DNA of 62,773 nucleotides from an uncultured Clostridia bacterium (GCA_947581925.1 CANPWB010000009.1:1-62773), one strand, 5' to 3'; positions 7,181 through 16,384 are shown, numbered from the stretch's first letter. Program-made: numbers and translations. The notes: generated from the sequence alone by a model not told the origin.

Positions 7181-9391
7181 ATGAAACGAAAAAGCAAAAC
7201 CTTGATCGCTTTGCTTGCGGTAGTACTGACGCTGGCATGTATTATGACAGTCATGCTTGCCGCATGCAATGGATTCAACAACACAACTTCAGATGGCGAA
7301 AACAGCAGTACAACTCCATCCGGTCACGTACATGCCTTTTCAGATAAGTGGTCATACGACGATGAGTATCATTGGCATGATGCCACTTGCGGTCATGATG
7401 ACCAAGTGAAAGACAGAGAAGAACATACTGTTGAAAATTGGAATGAAATCATACCTGCCACAAAATTTGAGGAGGGCAAGGCAGAAGGCGTCTGCACCGT
7501 TTGCCATGCAACAGTCACAAAGACTATCGAAACATTGCCACTTAATGATAGCGATTATGAAGAAATATTTGAATTTAAACTTCATGCGGCTACGACCAAA
7601 ACCGATGCCTACTATGAGATAATCTCCTACAGTGGTAACTTTAAGACTATTATCATCCCGACAAAATACAAAAACATTCCCGTAAAAAGCATAGGGTCCA
7701 CGGTATTTAACAATCGCTCAGGTTTGACTAAAGTTATTATGCTCAACAACGTGACAAGTATAGGCAACAACGCATTCTCCGGTTGCATAAACTTGAAAGA
7801 AATAACCATCCCCGACAGCGTGACAAGTATAGGTCATTGGGCATTCTATGGGTGCACGGGCTTGCAAACGGTTACCATAGGTAACAGCGTAACAAATATA
7901 GGCGATTATACATTCACAAATTGTAAAAGCTTGACAGGAATAACTATTCCAGACAGCGTAATAGGCATAGGCGTACAGGCATTCTCAAGTTGCTCAAATT
8001 TACAGACGGTTACGATAGGTAACAGCGTAACAAGTATAGCCAAGCGTGCATTCTCTGCTTGCTCAAGCCTGAAAGAGTTGACCCTCCCCGACAGCGTGAC
8101 AAGTATAGGTGATTATTCGTTCCAATATTGCTCAGGCTTACAAACGGTCACTATTGGAGATAGCTTAATAAAAATAGGCGATTATGCATTCTATGAATGC
8201 ACAGATTTGAAAGATTTGTATTATGCCGGCGACGAAACACAATGGGACACAATATACAAAGGAACATATTGGGATGTGCGCGGTAAGAACCAATCGATTT
8301 ATTATAAAATGCACTATAATTCTGTCGACACCAAAAATGAACTTACAGAAGAATTTGAATTTAAATTTCATGAGGCGACGGATTCTTCCGAAGCATACTA
8401 TGAGGTCGCATCTTATAAAGGCAAGTCGACGGATGTGGTCATCCCTGAAAATCATCAAAATGTGCCGGTGACAAAAATAGGATGCAACTCTTTCCAAAAT
8501 CGCTCGGACTTGTCCGGAATAACTATCCCAAACAGCGTAACACGCATAGACTCATATGCATTCGACGGTTGCAAAGGTTTAAAAGAGATAGTCATACCGA
8601 ACAGTGTGACGCACATAGGTATGAACGCATTCTATGGTTGCACTGCCTTACAGAAGATTGTCATTGGAGAAGGTGTAAAAAGCATAGGTGACGATGCATT
8701 CGGTGGGTGCTCGGGATTTCAAACAGTAGAATGGAACGCGATCGATTGTACATATGCCGGTGCTTTCGGTACTTCTGATTATGATGCCACTATTTTCGGT
8801 TCTCGCTTTGATACTAAAGTAAATATAGACAAAGTGATTATAGGTCAAAAAGTTCAAACTATTCCCGCTTATTCATTCTATTTTTGCACGGGCTTTACAG
8901 AGCTGATTATTCCCAACAGCGTAACGAGTATAGGACGCTCCTCATTTTCCTCTTGTACAGATCTGCAGTCAGTCATCATCGGCGAAGGTATGATAAGCAT
9001 AGGCGACAATACATTCTATCAATGCACAAGTTTACAGACTGCAATTATAAATGCGCAAAACATAGGCGATGAGGCATTTTACGGTTGCACAGAATTGCAA
9101 ACAGTTACCATAGGCGGAAGTACGTCAAGCATAGGAGAGGAGGCATTCTTCGGTTGTAAAAAATTGAAAGACCTATACTATGAGGGAGATAAGACGCAGT
9201 GGGGAAATATACAAAAAGGCGAGCGTTGGAATCGATATTATGATAGAACCGCGGATGAATATAAGACAATTCCCTATCAAATGCACTTCAACTCCACGGT
9301 ATCGAGCGCGGCTAGTACGGCGTCTGAGGTGATTTCGCAAAATGCGGGTGTAGATGTGGACGCTCCAAAAGAATGGGTAAAGCAAGACTGA
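7181..9391 (+). CDS. BspA-like leucine-rich-repeat surface lipoprotein
   Basis: A 736-residue lipoprotein. The start at 7181 is chosen for the AAGGAG site just before it and for the signal sequence MKRKSKTLIALLAVV, followed by the lipobox LAAC. Residues of about 45-125 contain histidine-rich and CxxC pieces (HWHDATCGHDD, GVCTVCHATV) of the kind seen in many clostridial surface proteins. Two blocks of BspA/LRR_5 repeats follow (unit: SVTSIGxxAFxGCxxLxxITIPN), each starting with an FEFKxHxAT strand and ending with LKDLYYxGDxTQW. Such proteins bind host proteins or glycans at the cell surface; the partner is unknown. It is preceded by the tandem ncRNAs and followed by a terminator, so it is a single-gene unit. 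An upstream in-frame extension overlaps the ncRNA and was rejected. Confidence 0.85.
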   Translation: MKRKSKTLIALLAVVLTLACIMTVMLAACNGFNNTTSDGENSSTTPSGHVHAFSDKWSYDDEYHWHDATCGHDDQVKDREEHTVENWNEIIPATKFEEGKAEGVCTVCHATVTKTIETLPLNDSDYEEIFEFKLHAATTKTDAYYEIISYSGNFKTIIIPTKYKNIPVKSIGSTVFNNRSGLTKVIMLNNVTSIGNNAFSGCINLKEITIPDSVTSIGHWAFYGCTGLQTVTIGNSVTNIGDYTFTNCKSLTGITIPDSVIGIGVQAFSSCSNLQTVTIGNSVTSIAKRAFSACSSLKELTLPDSVTSIGDYSFQYCSGLQTVTIGDSLIKIGDYAFYECTDLKDLYYAGDETQWDTIYKGTYWDVRGKNQSIYYKMHYNSVDTKNELTEEFEFKFHEATDSSEAYYEVASYKGKSTDVVIPENHQNVPVTKIGCNSFQNRSDLSGITIPNSVTRIDSYAFDGCKGLKEIVIPNSVTHIGMNAFYGCTALQKIVIGEGVKSIGDDAFGGCSGFQTVEWNAIDCTYAGAFGTSDYDATIFGSRFDTKVNIDKVIIGQKVQTIPAYSFYFCTGFTELIIPNSVTSIGRSSFSSCTDLQSVIIGEGMISIGDNTFYQCTSLQTAIINAQNIGDEAFYGCTELQTVTIGGSTSSIGEEAFFGCKKLKDLYYEGDKTQWGNIQKGERWNRYYDRTADEYKTIPYQMHFNSTVSSAASTASEVISQNAGVDVDAPKEWVKQD

Positions 9392-9430
9392 CAAAAGCTA
9401 ATTTGCTGTGATACTCTCACTTTAAAATCA

Positions 9431-9466
9431 CACGGCGTCGCTCATATGGGCGGCGCCGTGTTTTTC
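9431..9466 (+). terminator. Terminator after the BspA-like gene
   Basis: CACGGCG and, after a loop, CGCCGTG form a GC-rich stem followed by five T. Confidence 0.85.
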
Positions 9467-9584
9467 ATTTTATTTTGCACATTCAAATGTTAAAGTTGAC
9501 AAAATGTAAGTATAAAATGTGTATTATGCGATTTTCGCACGTTTTATACGTTTTGTCAAAACCATGTGTTTTGCCCTGCCCCGC

Positions 9585-10202
9585 TCATTCCTCGCAGAAG
9601 AGTTTGTAGGCGGCGACGAGGATGTCGACGCTCTTTTCCACGCCCATAGAGGCGCTGTCGAGGCAGATGTGGTAGTTGTCGGGGTCGCCCCACTCCGCGT
9701 CGGTATAGTAGCGGTAGTGCCTCGCGCGTTGCTTGTCCGTACTCAAGATGAGTTTTGCCGCCCTCTTCTCGTCATTTTCCAGCTTGTAATATTTGAGCAC
9801 GCGCTGCACTCTATCCTCGAGGTGCCCGTGGACAAACACATTGAAACACTCGCACTTGCCCTTGAGGATGCTGTCCGCGCACCGCCCTACTATGACGCAA
9901 GCGCCCTGCTTTGCAAACTCCTCAACGGCTTCCGCCTCCGCCGCGTATATGCGGGACTCGAAGTTTTCAAGGCTTGTCCACACTCCGCCGAGCCACGCGG
10001 GAGTCGCCATAGCGATGGTGCCGAGGCTTTTCATCTTCTGCTCGTTGTCCTCGATGAACTCCTTCGCGAAACCGCTGGTTTTAGCGGCTTGGTCGATGAT
10101 CTCCTTGTCGTAGAAAGGTATGCCCAGCTTATCCGCGAGCATACGCCCTATGAGCCTGCCGCCGCTGCCGAACTGTCTGGAAATTGTGATGACCGCGTCC
10201 AT
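9585..10202 (-). CDS. Cytidylate-kinase-like family protein
   Basis: A 205-residue protein of the AAA_26/cytidylate-kinase-like family. Residues 5-18 read ITISRQFGSGGRLIG, the glycine-rich phosphate loop of this family (GSGG-type, without a classic GKS), then KLGIPFYDKEIIDQAAKTSG, the substrate-side helix. Further on are IVGRCADSIL and FVHGHLEDRVQRVLKYY, matching the CMP-kinase-like LID region. The physiological substrate of this subfamily is not established. The start ATG at 10202 is preceded by GGAGGTG; a longer frame exists but lacks a ribosome site. The gene is divergent from rlmI, with a short shared region between them. Confidence 0.8.
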   Translation of the reverse strand: MDAVITISRQFGSGGRLIGRMLADKLGIPFYDKEIIDQAAKTSGFAKEFIEDNEQKMKSLGTIAMATPAWLGGVWTSLENFESRIYAAEAEAVEEFAKQGACVIVGRCADSILKGKCECFNVFVHGHLEDRVQRVLKYYKLENDEKRAAKLILSTDKQRARHYRYYTDAEWGDPDNYHICLDSASMGVEKSVDILVAAYKLFCEE

Positions 10203-10399
10203 AATTTCACCTCCGAAAGGCTGTTTTTTCAAGAATATTATCCCCCTTTTGCGCATTTCAGTCAAGAGCGAATATTTTTTCATATCCCGAAAATATTGTA
10301 TGCGGCGCTTCTTTTTGCCGCCATACCCCGCCTTATCCTTGCATTTTCTGCGCGGGTCTTATATAATTGTGGCAAGACGATATTAAGGAGCGAAAATTC

Positions 10400-11566
10400 A
10401 TGGGCTACACGGTATATCTCAAAAAAGGCGAGGAAAAGCGGGTGCTCGCGGGGCATCCGTGGGTGTACGCCAACGAGGTCGCGCGCATAGAGGGCAAGGA
10501 CAAAAACGGCTCGCTCGCCACGGTGCGCACATTCGACGGCAGGTACGTCGGCAAGGGCTACATCAACCACCTGTCCAAAATACTCGTGCGCATATTCATC
10601 CGCGACGACTCCGAGGACGGCGAGGAGCTGTATCTCGCCCGCCTGCGCGCCGCAAACGACTATCGCCTCTCCCTCGGCTTCGAGGGCTGCTGCCGCATGG
10701 TATTCGCGGAGGCGGACGCCCTGCCCGCGCTGATAATAGACCGCTATGGGGACTACCTCGTCATGCAGTGCCTCTCCCTCGGCATAGAAAAGCGCAAACA
10801 GCTCATCGTAGACTGCCTTGTCAAGCTGTTCGCGCCCGCGGGCATCTACGAGCGCAGCGACGTATCCGTACGCGCGAAGGAGGGGCTCGAGGAGGTCAAA
10901 GGGACGCTGTACGGCGACGTCCCAGACAAGATCTACGTCACGGAAAATGGCATAAAACTCGCTACAGATGTGAAAAACGGACAAAAGACGGGCTATTTCC
11001 TCGACCAAAAGGAGAATCGCCTCGCCGTACGCAGGTACTGCCGCGGCGCGCGCGTGCTGGACGCATTTTGCAACAGCGGCGGGTTCTCGCTGAATGCCGC
11101 GACCGTAGCAAGCTCCGTCACCGCCCTCGACATTTCGGGACTCGCCTTAAACAACGTGCTTGAAAACGCCGCCCTCAACGGCTTTGACAATATAACCACG
11201 CTCAAGGGCGACGCGTTTGACGTACTGCGCGATCTGAAGGCTAAGGGCGAAAGCTACGACGTCGTCATTTTGGACCCGCCCGCGTTCTGCAAGAGCGCTG
11301 CGGAAGTCAAGGACGCCTACCGCGGCTATCTCGACATCAACCTGCTCGGCATGAAACTCGTGAGAAGCGGAGGCTATCTCGTCACTTGCTCCTGCTCGCA
11401 CTATATGACCCTGCCGCTGTTTGAGAAAATGCTCTCAGACGCCGCCTCGATGAGCGGCCGCACCGTGCGCACCGTCGAAATGAAATCGCAATCCCCCGAC
11501 CACCCCTCCCTGTTATCCGCCGACGAAACAAGCTACCTCAAGTTTTTCGTCCTTCAAGTGATTTGA
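10400..11566 (+). CDS. rlmI: 23S rRNA (cytosine-C5) methyltransferase RlmI-like
   Basis: A 388-residue class I SAM-dependent methyltransferase with an N-terminal PUA domain (residues 1-70: LKKGEEKRVLAGHPWVYANEV, then VGKGYINHLSKILVRI). The middle region ALPALIIDRYGDYLVMQ is the RlmI/RlmK-like EEHEE domain. The methyltransferase core has GYFLDQKENR, LDAFCNSGGFSLNA (SAM loop), VTALDIS, and the catalytic VILDPPAF motif, with SCSCSHYM near the C-terminus carrying a cysteine. RlmI methylates C1962 of 23S rRNA in E. coli; assignment to the exact base is by family. The ATG at 10400 follows AAGGAG at a good distance. Confidence 0.85.
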   Translation: MGYTVYLKKGEEKRVLAGHPWVYANEVARIEGKDKNGSLATVRTFDGRYVGKGYINHLSKILVRIFIRDDSEDGEELYLARLRAANDYRLSLGFEGCCRMVFAEADALPALIIDRYGDYLVMQCLSLGIEKRKQLIVDCLVKLFAPAGIYERSDVSVRAKEGLEEVKGTLYGDVPDKIYVTENGIKLATDVKNGQKTGYFLDQKENRLAVRRYCRGARVLDAFCNSGGFSLNAATVASSVTALDISGLALNNVLENAALNGFDNITTLKGDAFDVLRDLKAKGESYDVVILDPPAFCKSAAEVKDAYRGYLDINLLGMKLVRSGGYLVTCSCSHYMTLPLFEKMLSDAASMSGRTVRTVEMKSQSPDHPSLLSADETSYLKFFVLQVI

Positions 11567-11626
11567 TACCCCTGTGCATAAAACCGTCAGCACATATTTA
11601 TGCTCGGACAAACGCATACGTCCGTT

Positions 11627-11885
11627 ATTCACCCCACAAAAACATTCCATATTTTTGTGGGGTGATGTATAGGGGGAGGCTCCCGCGAAATTTTCGCGGG
11701 TGGTGGGGGTCACTGTTATATATCCTAACGCAAGATAGAGGTATTCGGGGTCCCCACAAAATTACGCAGTGATTTTGCGGGGAGAAACAAGGGGATGCTT
11801 CGACAAGCTCAGCATGACAGGTATTGTTTGTCATTCCGAGCGAAGTCGAGGAATCCCCTGATTTTATAATAAAACCTCGGACAAT
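11627..11885. repeat. Cluster of intergenic hairpin repeats between rlmI and the GH3 gene
   Basis: Three modules are visible. At 11627-11661 CACCCCACAAAAA pairs with TTTTTGTGGGGTG, followed by AGGGGGAGGCTCCCG and a GGTGGTGGGGG end. At about 11749-11783 CCCCACAAAAT pairs with ATTTTGCGGGG. At about 11795-11870 is the widespread CATTCCGAGCGAAGTCGAGG type inverted repeat (arms TCGACAAGCTCAGCATGACA and TGTCATTCCGAGC). No gene is supported here. Related modules recur at 15033-15375. Confidence 0.75.
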
Positions 11886-11934
11886 GCAAACGTAAATATC
11901 AAGCTCTCACGCTGGAGTTAGTACCTTACACTCC

Positions 11935-12112
11935 AATCCAAAAAGCGCGAATGTGAGCGATGAAAGAGCCGCATTTGCGCTTTTTAGCTTGGGGTGCAGG
12001 GGACGAAGTCCCTTGCCGGGGCGTGGGGCAGCGCCCCACCTGGGGCGTGCAGGGCGAGTAGCCCTGCGTGGAGCGACGAAGTCCCTTGCCGCAGTGTGGG
12101 CGCGTAGCCCGC
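11935..12112. repeat. Intergenic composite hairpin repeat, copy 2
   Basis: AAAAAGCGCGAATGTG (about 11940) pairs with CATTTGCGCTTTTT (about 11974), followed by GGGGTGCAGGGGACGAAG, GGGGCGTGGGGCAGCGCCCC and a CAGGGCGAGTAGCCCTG hairpin. The same modules, some inverted, occur at 6433-6606 and 14781-14975. Confidence 0.75.
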
Positions 12113-12222
12113 ATATACTATCGTAAATTACAAAAACTGTCCAAAAGGCTATTGCAAGGGCGATTTATTTAATGTATAATATACTTATCATACTATGTTC
12201 ACAAATTTTTGGGGAGGAAATT

Positions 12223-14697
12223 ATGACCGAAAAAGATTATAAGACCATCCTGTCAAAGCTCACGCTTGAAGAAAAGGCGTCGCTTTGCTCGGGCTCTACC
12301 AACTGGCTCACGCAGCCCATCAAGCGTGACGGCGTCGATATTCCCGCGGTTTGGGTGTCGGACGGACCGAGCGGATTGAGGAAGGAAAAGCAGAAGTCCA
12401 ACGGCACCAACATTATGGGCTCGTCCGAACCCGCGACATGTTTCCCGGGCGCGGCGGCTACGGCATCAAGCTGGGATCCCGCCCTGCTTGAAGAAGTGGG
12501 CGCGGCGATAGCGGACGAGGCGAAAGGGCTCAAAGTATGCACGGTTTTGGGACCGGGCGTAAACATCAAGCGCAGTCCCCTTTGCGGCAGAAACTTCGAG
12601 TATTTTTCTGAGGACCCCTACCTTGCGGGCGTCATGGGAGGCGCGTGGGTGCACGGCGTACAAAAGGAGAACGTCGGCACATCTCTCAAGCACTACCTCG
12701 CCAACAATGAGGAGCACATCCGCATGAACATAAGCTCCGTCGTGGACGAGCGCGCTTTGCGCGAGATATACATGCCCGCCTTCGAGCGCATAGTGAAAGA
12801 GGAGCAGCCCACCACGGTGATGTGCTCGTACAACCGCCTCAACGGGACATATCTATCGGACAACAAGCGCATGCTCACGGACGTATTGCGCGACGAGTGG
12901 GGATATAAAGGCATAGTCGTCAGCGACTGGGGCGCGGTCAACGACCGTGTAGAAGGCATAAGAGCGGGACTCGACCTCGAGATGCCCGGCAACAAGGGAC
13001 TCAACGATCGCAAAATAGTCGCCGCGGTAAAGGACGGCTCGCTCAAAGAAGAGGAGCTTGACAAGATAGCGCTCAGAATGATCAAGTTCGCGTTTGAAAA
13101 TGTCGAGCGCGAAGTAAAGGATCACAAAACAAACTTCGACAAAAATCATAGCATAGCAAAAAAAGCCGCCGCAAACAGCGCGGTGCTCCTCAAAAATACG
13201 GACGGCGCCCTGCCCCTCAAGAAGAGTGAGAAGATCGCCGTCATAGGCAAACTCGCAAAGCAAGCGCGCTTCCAAGGCGCGGGCTCCAGCCACATCGCCG
13301 CGACAAAGATCGTGTCCTTTACGGACGCCCTCGACGCGGCGGGACAAGCATACGAATATGCGGACGGCTACACCCTCAAGGGCGACGGCATGAGCAAAAA
13401 ACTGCTGAAACAGGCGCTCAAGACGGCGGAAGGCAAGGACAAAGTGGTGGTGTTCATCGGCCTCACGGACGCCTACGAATCCGAGGGCTACGACCGCTCC
13501 CATCTCAATATGCCCGAGGCGCACAACCTGCTTGTGAGCGAGCTGCTCAAGGTCAACAAAAACGTCATCGTCGTGCTGTCCCTCGGCGCGCCCGTCGTGC
13601 TCGGCGATTGGGAAAAGGACGTCAAGTCTATTCTCAACCTCTATATCGGCGGACAGGCTGTCGGCGAGGCGGCGTACGATGTGTTGTACGGCGCGGTCAA
13701 TCCCTCCGGCAAACTCCCCGAGACCTTCCCCGTCAAGGGCGAGGACAACGTAGTATCCAAATACTTCCCCATGGGTCCGCGCACCGTGGAATACCGCGAG
13801 AGCGTGTATGTGGGATATCGCTATTTCGACAAGGCGAATAAGCCCGTGCGCTACCCCTTCGGCTATGGACTCAGCTACACGACGTTCGAGTACAGCGACC
13901 TCAAGCTGTCCGCGGACAGGATCAAGGAAGGCGAGCCTCTTAAAGTTACATTCAAGGTCAAGAATACGGGCAAAGTCGCGGGCGCCGAGATAGCCGAGCT
14001 GTACGTGAGCGACGTAGAAAGCACTATCTTCCGCCCCGTCAAGGAGCTCAAAGGTTTCAAGAAAGTCTACCTGGAGGCGGGTGAGAAAAGGGAAATTACT
14101 ATCACCCTCGATAGCCGCGCCTTCGCGTACTACAACGTCAACATCAACGACTGGCACATCGAAAGCGGCGATTTCGACATTTTGGTCGGAGCGTCCTCCC
14201 GCGACATCAAGCTCACCGCGCGCGTCTATGTCGAGAGCGCAAACCCTGACGCGCCCATCCCCGACTATCGCAAGACCGCGCCCTACTACTATACGCTCAA
14301 GGGCGAAACCGTCCCCGATAAGGACTTCGAGGCGCTGCTCGGTCACGCAATTCCCGACAACTCCGACTATAAAAAGGGAGAGCTCACCTGCAACAACAGC
14401 CTTGGACAGGTCAGCGTATCGCCGTGGGGCAGATTTATCACGGGCGTAGTCAAATTCGGCTGCAAACTTGTGGCGAAGTCCGCGGAGAACCCCGAAATGA
14501 TCATCAACTCCGCCCTCGATATGCCCTTGAGATGCACCGTGCAGTGGGCGCCGACTATAATCTCCGAGCGCACCCTCGAAGGACTTGTGGATATGGTCAA
14601 CGGCAAACGCGGAGGTTTTTGCAAATTTCTCGGCGGCTTCAAAAAGAAATACCGCCGTCCCGACTCCGTCAAAAAGAAGGAGAAAAAGGCTGAGTAA
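12223..14697 (+). CDS. Glycoside hydrolase family 3 beta-glucosidase
   Basis: An 824-residue enzyme without a signal peptide, so cytoplasmic. The order is an N-terminal (beta/alpha)8-like domain (GSTNWLT, VSDGPSGLR, CFPGAAATASSWD, SPLCGRNFEYFSEDP, KHYLANNEEHIRM), the catalytic nucleophile Asp235 in IVVSDWGAV, the alpha/beta sandwich domain (VAVIGKLAKQARFQGAGSSHI; DAYESEGYDRSHLNMP; GGQAVGEAAYDVLYGAVNPSGKLPETFP) and a C-terminal fibronectin-III-like domain (YPFGYGLSYTTFEYS; VKNTGKVAGAEIAELYVSD). The extra 120 residues at the end are usual in clostridial GH3 enzymes. It releases glucose or related sugars from short oligosaccharides or glycosides. The ATG at 12223 follows GGGGAGG. It is a single-gene unit ending at a terminator. 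Confidence 0.92.
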   Translation: MTEKDYKTILSKLTLEEKASLCSGSTNWLTQPIKRDGVDIPAVWVSDGPSGLRKEKQKSNGTNIMGSSEPATCFPGAAATASSWDPALLEEVGAAIADEAKGLKVCTVLGPGVNIKRSPLCGRNFEYFSEDPYLAGVMGGAWVHGVQKENVGTSLKHYLANNEEHIRMNISSVVDERALREIYMPAFERIVKEEQPTTVMCSYNRLNGTYLSDNKRMLTDVLRDEWGYKGIVVSDWGAVNDRVEGIRAGLDLEMPGNKGLNDRKIVAAVKDGSLKEEELDKIALRMIKFAFENVEREVKDHKTNFDKNHSIAKKAAANSAVLLKNTDGALPLKKSEKIAVIGKLAKQARFQGAGSSHIAATKIVSFTDALDAAGQAYEYADGYTLKGDGMSKKLLKQALKTAEGKDKVVVFIGLTDAYESEGYDRSHLNMPEAHNLLVSELLKVNKNVIVVLSLGAPVVLGDWEKDVKSILNLYIGGQAVGEAAYDVLYGAVNPSGKLPETFPVKGEDNVVSKYFPMGPRTVEYRESVYVGYRYFDKANKPVRYPFGYGLSYTTFEYSDLKLSADRIKEGEPLKVTFKVKNTGKVAGAEIAELYVSDVESTIFRPVKELKGFKKVYLEAGEKREITITLDSRAFAYYNVNINDWHIESGDFDILVGASSRDIKLTARVYVESANPDAPIPDYRKTAPYYYTLKGETVPDKDFEALLGHAIPDNSDYKKGELTCNNSLGQVSVSPWGRFITGVVKFGCKLVAKSAENPEMIINSALDMPLRCTVQWAPTIISERTLEGLVDMVNGKRGGFCKFLGGFKKKYRRPDSVKKKEKKAE

Positions 14698-14718
14698 AGC
14701 ATAATTTCAAACTCAATT

Positions 14719-14763
14719 ACGGCGCTGTGCGAGACAATGCCTTACACAGCGCCGTATTTTTGT
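14719..14763 (+). terminator. Terminator after the GH3 gene
   Basis: TACGGCGCTGTG and CACAGCGCCGTA form a perfect 12-pair stem around a 15-base loop, followed by T. Confidence 0.9.
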
Positions 14764-14780
14764 ATGCTTTTTGAGAAGCT

Positions 14781-14975
14781 CCACCCCACCCATCGTTTTT
14801 TTCATGGAGCGCCGCCCCACGCCCCATGCAGGGCTACTCGCCCCGCACACCCCAGGTGGGGCGCTGCCCCACACCCCGGCAAAGGGCGCTTTGCCCTTTG
14901 CAATTCCAAGCTAAAAACGCGAATGTTGCTCTTTCATCGCACACATTCGCATTTTTTGATTGATTGCAAGTGCTA
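14781..14975. repeat. Intergenic composite hairpin repeat, copy 3
   Basis: This contains CAGGGCTACTCGCCC, CCCCAGGTGGGGCGCTGCCC and GGCAAAGGGCGCTTTGCCC hairpins and the pair AAAACGCGAATG / CATTCGCATTTTTT. It carries the modules of 11935-12112 in inverted order. No gene is supported. Confidence 0.75.
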
Positions 14976-15032
14976 AACTCCTGCGTGAGAGATTTGATAT
15001 TGATGGACGCGTTGTCCGAGCTGTTTTTGGCA

Positions 15033-15123
15033 AAACCGGGGGATTTCTCGACTGCGCTGCGCTCCGCTCGGAATGACATTATATACACTGTCATTTCGAG
15101 CGTAGTCGAGAAATCCCCCGGTC
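15033..15123. repeat. Long inverted repeat of the CATTCCGAGC type
   Basis: The arms CCGGGGGATTTCTCGAC and GTCGAGAAATCCCCCGG are perfect complements, with the inner arms CTCGGAATGACA and TGTCATTTCGAG. The total is a roughly 90-base hairpin. The same core occurs at 11795-11870, and this repeat type is widely scattered in intergenic DNA of unrelated bacteria. Confidence 0.85.
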
Positions 15124-15170
15124 CGAGCAATTAACGAACCCTCCGTCCGAGCGCCCCCTATATACGGACT

Positions 15171-15503
15171 TTGCCGTGTCCGAGCGATACCCTGCCGCGT
15201 CGTAACGTATGGGATATGTTTGTGTGCATAACGTAGCGTTTGTCCGAGCGATATCGGGGTCCCCACGAAAAAGCACTTTTCGTGGGGTATCTGATCGGGG
15301 TCCCCGCAAAAATATGAAATGTTTTTGTGGGGTGAAGTTTAGGGGGAGGCTCCGCGCTACCGCGCGGTGGTGGGAGTCCCGATCTATACGAACCCATTGT
15401 CCGAGCTTTCTTATACCCGCCGTTTGCCGTGTCCGAGCGATACCCTGCCGCGCCGTAACGTAAGGGATGTGTTTGTGCGCTAGCGTAAAGCCTTGTCCGA
15501 GCG
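15171..15503 (+). repeat. Two direct 80-base repeats enclosing hairpin modules
   Basis: Copies at 15171-15250 and 15424-15503 both begin TTGCCGTGTCCGAGCGATAC, continue with a CCTGCCGCG and GTAACGTA segment, and end TTGTCCGAGCGA. Between them are the hairpins CCCCACGAAAA/TTTTCGTGGGG (about 15261) and CCCCGCAAAAA/TTTTTGTGGGG (about 15304), and an AGGGGGAGGCTCCGCG to GCGGTGGTGGGAG module like that at about 11664. The whole 14.76-15.54 kb interval holds repeats only. Confidence 0.75.
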
Positions 15504-15546
15504 ACCCCACAAAACAATCAATTTTACGGTTTCCTCAAACAATTCA

Positions 15547-15576
15547 AAAACGGCTCCGTTCGGAGCCGTTTTGATG
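15547..15576 (-). terminator. Terminator of the zinc-ribbon/DUF898 gene
   Basis: AAAACGGCTCC, loop GTTC, GGAGCCGTTTT. The stem lies about 30 bases after the stop codon of the minus-strand gene, with T-rich sequence on both sides. Confidence 0.85.
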
Positions 15577-15604
15577 ATAGTTTCAACTTGAAATTGCCAA
15601 CTTA

Positions 15605-16345
15605 TTATGCGACGGGCGTATTGTCGATATGCGTACGCTCCGTGATCCACTTTTGGACTTTGCAGGGGACCCACAGCCCGTAAATACCAATCGTGATGAT
15701 GGTGAGCAGCACCCAACCCAGCCAATGTCCGAACAAAGAGCCGCCTTTGCCCTCGAATTTGAGCTTGTGCCCGTCTATGATTTGGTGATCGATCTTCCAA
15801 CGATACTTGCGGCAAACGACCCATGGATATCCGAGACCGAGCGTGATGATTGTCATAAAGATGTTGAAGATGCGATGTCCAAGCCAGCTTATCATCGTGC
15901 CTGTAAACTTGCTCTCGCTTACCGGAGCCGTCGCAGGGGCCGCCGCAGGAGCAGGGGCCTCCGCAGGAGCAGGAGTAGGCGCCGGAGCAGGTGTAGGTGC
16001 CGGTGCGGGTGCCGGAGTTGCCACAGGTACGGGCGCCGGTGCGGGCTCGGGCGTTACTGCTTGTACGGGCGCGACATAGTTCGGATTCTTATACTTCTTT
16101 CCGCAATTCGAGCAAGTGACGATTTCAAGATCCGGCGTTACGACGATGGGCGTCCCGCAACTCGGGCAATCCAACGTTGGAACTTGGGGTTTCGTCTCTT
16201 GAACGGGAGTAGGCTCTGCCTGAGGCGTCGGCTCTACATATTTGGGGTTTCTGTACCTCTTTCCGCATTCTGGACACACGACGCTTTTGAGGTCGGGAGT
16301 CGCTTCGATGGGCGTTTTGCAATTAGGGCATCTGAATTTAGCCAT
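15605..16345 (-). CDS. Double zinc-ribbon protein with Pro/Ala linker and DUF898-like membrane domain
   Basis: A 246-residue protein in three parts. Residues 1-35 and about 57-92 are two zinc ribbons (CPNC...CPEC and CPSC...CSNC), each followed by GKRYRNPKYV or GKKYKNPNYV. Residues of about 93-142 are a low-complexity Pro/Ala/Glu linker with PAPAPTP repeats. The remaining 100 residues match the DUF898 (YjgN) pattern: two short halves, IFNIFMTIITLGLGYPWVVCRKYRW and LFGHWLGWVLLTIITIGIYGLWVPCKVQKW, each a membrane helix followed by a basic amphipathic end. DUF898 proteins are uncharacterised membrane proteins. The ATG at 16345 has GGAGG before it. A membrane-anchored metal or nucleic acid sensor is possible but unproven. 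Confidence 0.75.
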   Translation of the reverse strand: MAKFRCPNCKTPIEATPDLKSVVCPECGKRYRNPKYVEPTPQAEPTPVQETKPQVPTLDCPSCGTPIVVTPDLEIVTCSNCGKKYKNPNYVAPVQAVTPEPAPAPVPVATPAPAPAPTPAPAPTPAPAEAPAPAAAPATAPVSESKFTGTMISWLGHRIFNIFMTIITLGLGYPWVVCRKYRWKIDHQIIDGHKLKFEGKGGSLFGHWLGWVLLTIITIGIYGLWVPCKVQKWITERTHIDNTPVA

Positions 16346-16368
16346 AGTTTACCTCCGCTTTTCTGTTT

Positions 16369-16384
16369 CCGTAATATATTACGG
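16369..16384. promoter_or_regulatory. 16-bp perfect palindrome in the leader of the zinc-ribbon gene
   Basis: CCGTAATATATTACGG is a perfect dyad 24 bases before the start codon at 16345 and downstream of a plausible minus-strand promoter (TTGATT, 16 bases, TATTAT). It could be an operator for a dimeric repressor or a short RNA hairpin. Confidence 0.45.

Noticed and set aside
12853..14346. 497-aa minus-strand frame over the GH3 gene
   Set aside because: Antisense shadow of a well-supported enzyme; composition is that of a reversed coding strand.
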